Shown here: one piece after another, positions 58,665 to 64,000 of the stretch | How the letters are laid out: each line of letters begins with the position of its first letter | How positions within the stretch are numbered: the stretch's first letter is position 1 | NCBI GenBank assembly: GCA_020086605.1 | Contig: JACBWW010000047.1 | Coordinates: forward strand, 2,283,368-2,347,367 | From: Lanius collurio | Taxonomy: Eukaryota > Chordata > Aves > Passeriformes > Laniidae | Direction: 5' to 3' | DNA length: 64,000 bases | Notes under the pieces: generated by a model | Databases searched by the model: none | The model's input: only the letters and a program-made list of their open reading frames with translations | Told to the model about the DNA's origin: nothing | Position numbers and translations under genes: made by a program

Positions 58665-60886
58665 TATCAAACAGTAACATTAAACAATGAATAAATGTTA
58701 CTTTAATGGTTCACACTGATTTGCCTGCCATATGCACTAAGTAACAAGACAGCAGCCCAAAGAAGGGTGAGTTTGCAGGTCCCAGTGAGCAATCACCAGA
58801 CCTATGACTGGTTTCTGTCAGCAGAGCTATGTCAAAAGGGGTCTGAAGAGGTGTAATTGCAATTTGAAAATCTCACCTAAAACTGTTTCCTGATCTATCC
58901 ATATTCTGAAGTCATGTTTGAAATATCTTTAATTTGGCTGCTGTTTTTGAAAAGTAACTCAAAATCCAACTAAAACACAATTTTCATTTTGGCCTTCCAG
59001 GATGGGTAAAAAACCACAGTTCTCAAGACTGTGAGAAAAAAAAGAGTGCTTTGAGTACACCTACAGCACATCTTATAAGATGGTACTTAACCTGTGGCAG
59101 ACTTCTTGGAAGGATTACCCCAGAGGTGAGGTCCTGGCCCTGCTGAATTCACTGGTCACCTCACAGCTCCCATGGATTTCAATAGGGCTCAGACCTCCCC
59201 CATCACCAGTTGTAGGCAAACTCCCTTTCCCTCACTGCATTTCCCAGTTAGAGTGTTATGCCAGCAGAATTGTTTCCAAGCAGCCTGGCTTGTCTGTGTG
59301 TGCTTGTATCTCATCCTTTCTGTGTGTGTACTTTCACCACACAGCCACATGCTCCTGCATATGGAAAATTAACCCTCCTGCACATACACAACATTTTTCC
59401 TACTTTGATATGTTATTGCTAACAATTACAACTGACAAATATTAAATGTTAGCCAGCATGGTGGTTCCTGAAGAGCAGCCTTTGATACAGGTTTTGTTTC
59501 TCTGACCATATAGTTTGTAAACCAGTGGACTCAGCAAGGTGCATGTGCCAGAAGCAGTAAAATAATGCCATACTTTGCCATCCTTAGGTCCATGTTGAAA
59601 ATTTATTCCCACCCAGAGTGGCCCAGGGCAGAACTCCTTCAGTTCATGCCCTCATTCATTACTACACCAGCTGAGTACATGGCCAAGCATTCCTGGCCAG
59701 ACTTTTCCTGAGATGGCAGCTCCCGAGGTCCCTGTGATCCTGGAACCAGGCAGAGCTGACAGCAAGCCATCACCCTGCCAGGTGAAGCACCATGCTCTGA
59801 AGGAAATCTGGACATAAGAATCATTCAAAGGCCTTCTCCAGGCTACCTACAGAGGCTCTGAAACAGGCCAACCTTTGGGTCATTCAGAGTCCTGTGCCCC
59901 GTAGTGGATTCCAGCCCCTCCTGCAGCACTTGGTCACCTCCCCTGCTTGCTGCTGCAGAATTAATCTAACAAGAGAATGACCCTTTGAAGCAATATTGAT
60001 GATCAAATTTAAATATCTGGCAGAAGGGAAAATGAACTTTTTCTGAAGGCTTGTTCTTTAACACAAAATCTCCCTGAGCACCAGTGGCCATCCACAGAGC
60101 ACTTGGGGACACTCAGTGACAGGCAGCCACTGTCCCCTCCCAATGCTCCACATACACATGCTTCCCTCAGAGCGTGGGCAGGACAAAGGTGCCCCCTGTT
60201 CAAGGGAAGTGTCACAGATCTGCTTCCCCAATTTGGCAAGCCCAGAGTAAATGTTACTGCTCCTCTTAACCCAGATGAAGATATTCACCTGATAAAGACT
60301 TAAGTAAGCACAAAGTCTGAAAAATCTGATTTCCTAACCTTCTGCTTCTAAATGTTCTTGCCATAAAATCCTCTCAAACAAAGCAAAACAAAAGATGCCA
60401 GAAAAGAACAACTCAGCTGTTTTGCCTAATAATTCCCGGGTAAATAAATGTACTTAACAGCTGACTTCATACTGTGCTGTGCATTTTTCTGAAAGCACAG
60501 CTGTTCTAATGGGAGAATGCTAACTACACTGAATACACTGCTTTTTACATTAATTTTTCAATTCTTCTGTTGGCTGGGGCAAACACCTGTCTGGAATGCA
60601 CGTATGACCTGCTGCAGGGCAGATCCAATTACAGTCCAGCATTTAATAGATTTCAAAGCTTCTTGTTTGTCTGCTAGGTCTTAAAATTGTTTAGGTGGCA
60701 GCTGACTTAGCCTGTGCAGTCTGCAGAACTAGTGAAGCTAAGAGACAGCCCAAATACACAATTAACAACACACATGCCCATACTGGTGGTATGACAGTGA
60801 CACCCATCACTGTATTTCCTCTGTACTGCCTTTGCAAGATGGTGCTTTCATGGCTTTCCAGCACTGCTGTACTTCAAGCAATTTTT
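58665..60886. other. Intronic spacer between the second pair of module copies
   Basis: About 2.2 kb of ordinary intron with no recognised gene or transposon. Confidence 0.6.
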
Positions 60887-61113
60887 CAGAAGGCAGCTAA
60901 ACATGCAGGCAGCTTGGCAGGGCCATGGTTTTGTCCCCCCAGCCTCATCACAGGTGACTTCTGTTGAGGTTTCCATGTTCACTCAGTCCTACCCTTCTCA
61001 GACATGCTTTTTTTGTATAAAGAAATCATGTCACATTGATCATTCCTCTCTTCTGCCCCTGTTGAATGTGGCACCATTAAGCTCAACTCCTGTGATTTAT
61101 ACACCCAAGCCTG
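60887..61113. repeat. Copy B of the second duplicated module
   Basis: Matches 58429-58664 in the same orientation with scattered substitutions and short indels. It has a longer T run (61006-61013) where copy A has 'GTGCTATTTTG'. The level of difference suggests the duplication is old. Confidence 0.85.
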
Positions 61114-64000
61114 CCTTGTGCCAGGACTCCTGAGGAAACAGGTTTCTGTGACTGCACCCTCCTGGCATACAGTGGCCACTCCCAGGCTCACAACATTCAC
61201 ACAACATTCTCTCAACTTCTGTCTGGAGAAGCAACAGTCAGGAGCAAATGAAAAAAAATGAAAAAAATTAATAAATTATTAAATTAATAATCTTTCTATA
61301 ATTCCATGCTCCAAGCATAAAGAATGCTTGCAGAAGTACAGGTTCATCAGAGGTTGTTGCATGGAAGTGCAGCAGGGCACATCCAGGTCCAGATCCTGCA
61401 TTTACACTTACTTGGCCAATTTCTTTTCCTGTGGGAAAATGCTGAATGCAGCTGGCACAGCAGGAAATAACTGGAAGTCCAAAAGCCCTGTTACTAGGGG
61501 GGTTTAAGGAGCTGCTAGGCAGAGTTTTGCACTAACCACTATCTCCTTGCAACTCCCTCCTTGCCTGTTTTTCTTTAGGAAGCCACGTTAAGGAACCTCT
61601 CTATGTAACCAAACAGACGAGGTCACACTAAGAGTCTTGTCTGCATGTATTTTCTCAGAGGCAGGACAAACACTTAGGATTAAGGAGGCTACAGGTTTTT
61701 AAGGGGTGGGTTTGGACTTCATATCTTGTGGATGTAAGAGATTTGAGCTTTTCTGAGTTCAGTTTTCACTGAGGACCTTAAGCAGAGGTTCACTGGGTAG
61801 TCAGTGGAGTCACTGCATACTTAGACTGGAGTACAAGTGTGCTGCACCATTTAATGGCGAGACTAATTTAGTTGTTCAGAAAGTTCTGGACACCCATCTG
61901 TCAGGTGTGCCACAACTCTAGGATAAAAACTAAGAATAAAAAATAAAACAAAAATAAAATTCTACTTCAGGGACCACACCCTGTGGTCTATTCATGCACA
62001 AATGTGATGGAAACAGCATCAGACAAATGCCACCCACTTGACTCCTATCAAGCCAGTGTCACCAGGAGAAGATGGCCCCACGTCAGTGTCCTGCAGCCTG
62101 GTGAGGAGCCAGGCATGGCACAACACTGGAGCACTGTAATCTCCACTGCCCACAGTCAGAGCTGGTCTCTGGCTGCTCTCTCACTGCTGAGAGCCTTTCC
62201 TGGTGGTGTGATGTGTCTTTAAATGTGCTGCATTTCTCAGAGCAGGCAAACCCTTTGAGAGTGCCCTGCCTGTCACAGCACTTGCACAGCACAGAGGGTA
62301 CAAGTCTGACTCCTCACAGGCACTGCCTGCATTGTTGACACTGAATTCAAAAGGCAGCCATTGCCCCATGTGATTCAAATGCATCAGAGAGGTGCCCCAC
62401 TTTCCTCCAAACACTTGAAACTAGCACGAATCAGGGATGCAAAAGCTCTCCCTCTTCAAGGTCATACTTGCAGACTGCTGGGTCAAACCTTCCTGCCCAC
62501 CTTAGAGAAGCAGCAGGTCCTATTCATGCAGGAATAGACACCTTCATGCACTTAGAGAAGCAGTTCTGGCTCACTATGTATTTTTGAGCAAGATACCACA
62601 GATTAGGAAAAAAAGGGTACTGTGATCCCTGTCCTGCAAACACTGAGGGCATGGACCTCATGGTCCTTGTGCTGTGGTCCAACAGGGCTCAGGTGCTGAG
62701 AATCGATGCTGAAATGCTGGCAAGTGCAGCAGATACATTTTGTAGAACCCCCACACCACATGCTTCCTTCTCCCTGCTTTGTGCCAATTAAGTCTCCCAG
62801 TTCATCAGAGCCTGAGTTAGCAGAGGAGGAACCTCAGCTCCCACCAGCAGTTATGGGAATCTTGCCCATAAACACTGATCATGGTGATGAGAAAGCAAAA
62901 TCTAGCCCATTTTCAGTTCACTTTCATGCATAATAGCCAAGGATCTCAGCAACCAGACTTGTTCCCACTGAAAGCTATGGAGAGAAGGAACAGTGGGCTT
63001 CATTCTGGAGATTCCCCCCTTGCAGATAGGGAGTAGGTGGTTTAATGGTAAAAATATCATGTCATTCTGACAAATGTTTTACTTACAGCCTGTGACACAT
63101 GTCATTATTTCAGAGCAGTCTGTCCAAAGTGATTTGTTTCTTATTATTTTGATGCAACTGGCAAAAATATTTGAAGTTGTAACCACGTAGTCTAACAAAG
63201 CCATCATTTCAGTGCTCAAACAGGGGGGAAAAAGACATTATCACTGACCAGCTTATGCATAATTTCAGCCTTGGCTGCACATACCTTTCCAAAGAAGGGA
63301 GTTATTGCTTTGTGTTTTGATTTAAGATGAGTGATGATAAGGTCTCCAGAATGAAAAAAAAATCTATCAAGTTCTCACTCCTTTCTGAAGAGTCTTCAGG
63401 CATTGCTTTGATATTTTCTGGTATCACTGAAAAGCTTGACTTCTGTAATCACACACTCAAAGCCCCTTCCTTCTTCACCATCAATTTAAAGGGATAGCAT
63501 CAGATTAAAACCTAATTTCATCAAGTGCATAATCAACATTAAGAATTGTTTTAATCAAAGATACATTTTGCCTGGTATTTAATTTCTCACAACTGAGAAT
63601 TCAAATCAGACCCATCTCCATCTTTCCTTCATCTGTATTCAGCTGCACAAGAGCCTCACACTCAGGACCTGGGTACTGCAAAGGGATGGTATTTGAACAT
63701 GGAAAGTTTCATTGGACTGTCTGATTAACTGTTAGACTTTTATTCTCCTGACCAAGCCGTCATCAGTGAGCCACAAAGTCCTCAAATTTTGCCTCATGCT
63801 CCCTGAGTCACATCAACCTGGCTCTGCCTGGGATTTCCTCCTAAGTTCCTACAGCTCTGCCTCCAACCTTTTCTTCCCTACTTTCTTTTACCATCCTGCC
63901 AACCTACTCCTCTCCTGAAGAGTAAAACCTCTTTAAAAAGACTCTTTCAAGAACCCACGGCCCTCAAAGGGCAGGGTGGAGATAGCAGGGGAGGGGCTGG
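61114..64000. other. Intronic sequence without recognised genes
   Basis: Contains a strongly A/T-rich stretch at about 61249-61300 and an A-rich segment at about 61930-61960. A pyrimidine-rich run lies near 63840-63920. No exon or transposon was recognised. Confidence 0.6.

Overview
This window looks like intronic DNA from a bird genome, most probably a neoavian and perhaps a passerine. Three pieces of CR1, the dominant avian LINE, have typical 3' ends (291-462 on plus, about 17909-18190 on minus, about 25262-25674 on plus). The sequence is CpG-poor and AT-leaning, with no operon-like packing. There are no bacterial genes, ribosome binding sites, tRNAs, rRNAs or CRISPR arrays. The open reading frames on both strands are short and scattered, as expected by chance, apart from one real exon and one repeat artefact.

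The only coding sequence I can defend is one internal exon of ERBB4 (the HER4 receptor tyrosine kinase) on the minus strand at 54697-54882. It is 186 bp, encodes 62 residues in phase 0, and is bounded by a good acceptor and donor. It corresponds to EGFR exon 20: it runs from the alpha-C glutamate through the gatekeeper threonine and the hinge to the helix before the catalytic loop. Everything left of it (1-54696) is therefore the 5' part of the intron downstream of this exon. Everything right of it (54883-64000) is the 3' part of the intron upstream. The neighbouring exons were not seen, so the two introns are at least 54.7 kb and 9.1 kb long.

Layout: 1-11.6 kb is plain intron with a CR1 tail and a perfect 14-bp-arm hairpin (9086-9118). 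11.6-14.4 kb holds two copies of an unidentified ~330-bp module. 15.75 kb has a C10-T5-G8 hairpin. 17.0-17.5 kb is a CpG-containing candidate regulatory block followed by a minus-strand CR1. 25.3-25.7 kb is a plus-strand CR1. 29.4-30.4 kb has a G-quadruplex motif followed by the most CpG-dense stretch I noticed, a candidate enhancer. 38.4 kb has a 22-bp perfect palindrome. 40.8-43.1 kb is a probable solo LTR containing a 1,060-bp array of 106 decamers with no indels. 44.9-45.7 kb is a possible second LTR-like fragment running into a degenerate repeat rich in GTAAGT. 49.3-49.6 kb is a homeodomain/GATA-motif cluster. 54.7 kb is the exon. 58.4-61.1 kb holds two copies of another ~230-bp module.

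No new multi-gene system is present. The most unusual object is the strictly in-register 10-bp minisatellite inside the LTR. The candidate regulatory blocks are inferences from base composition and motifs and would need cross-species alignment.
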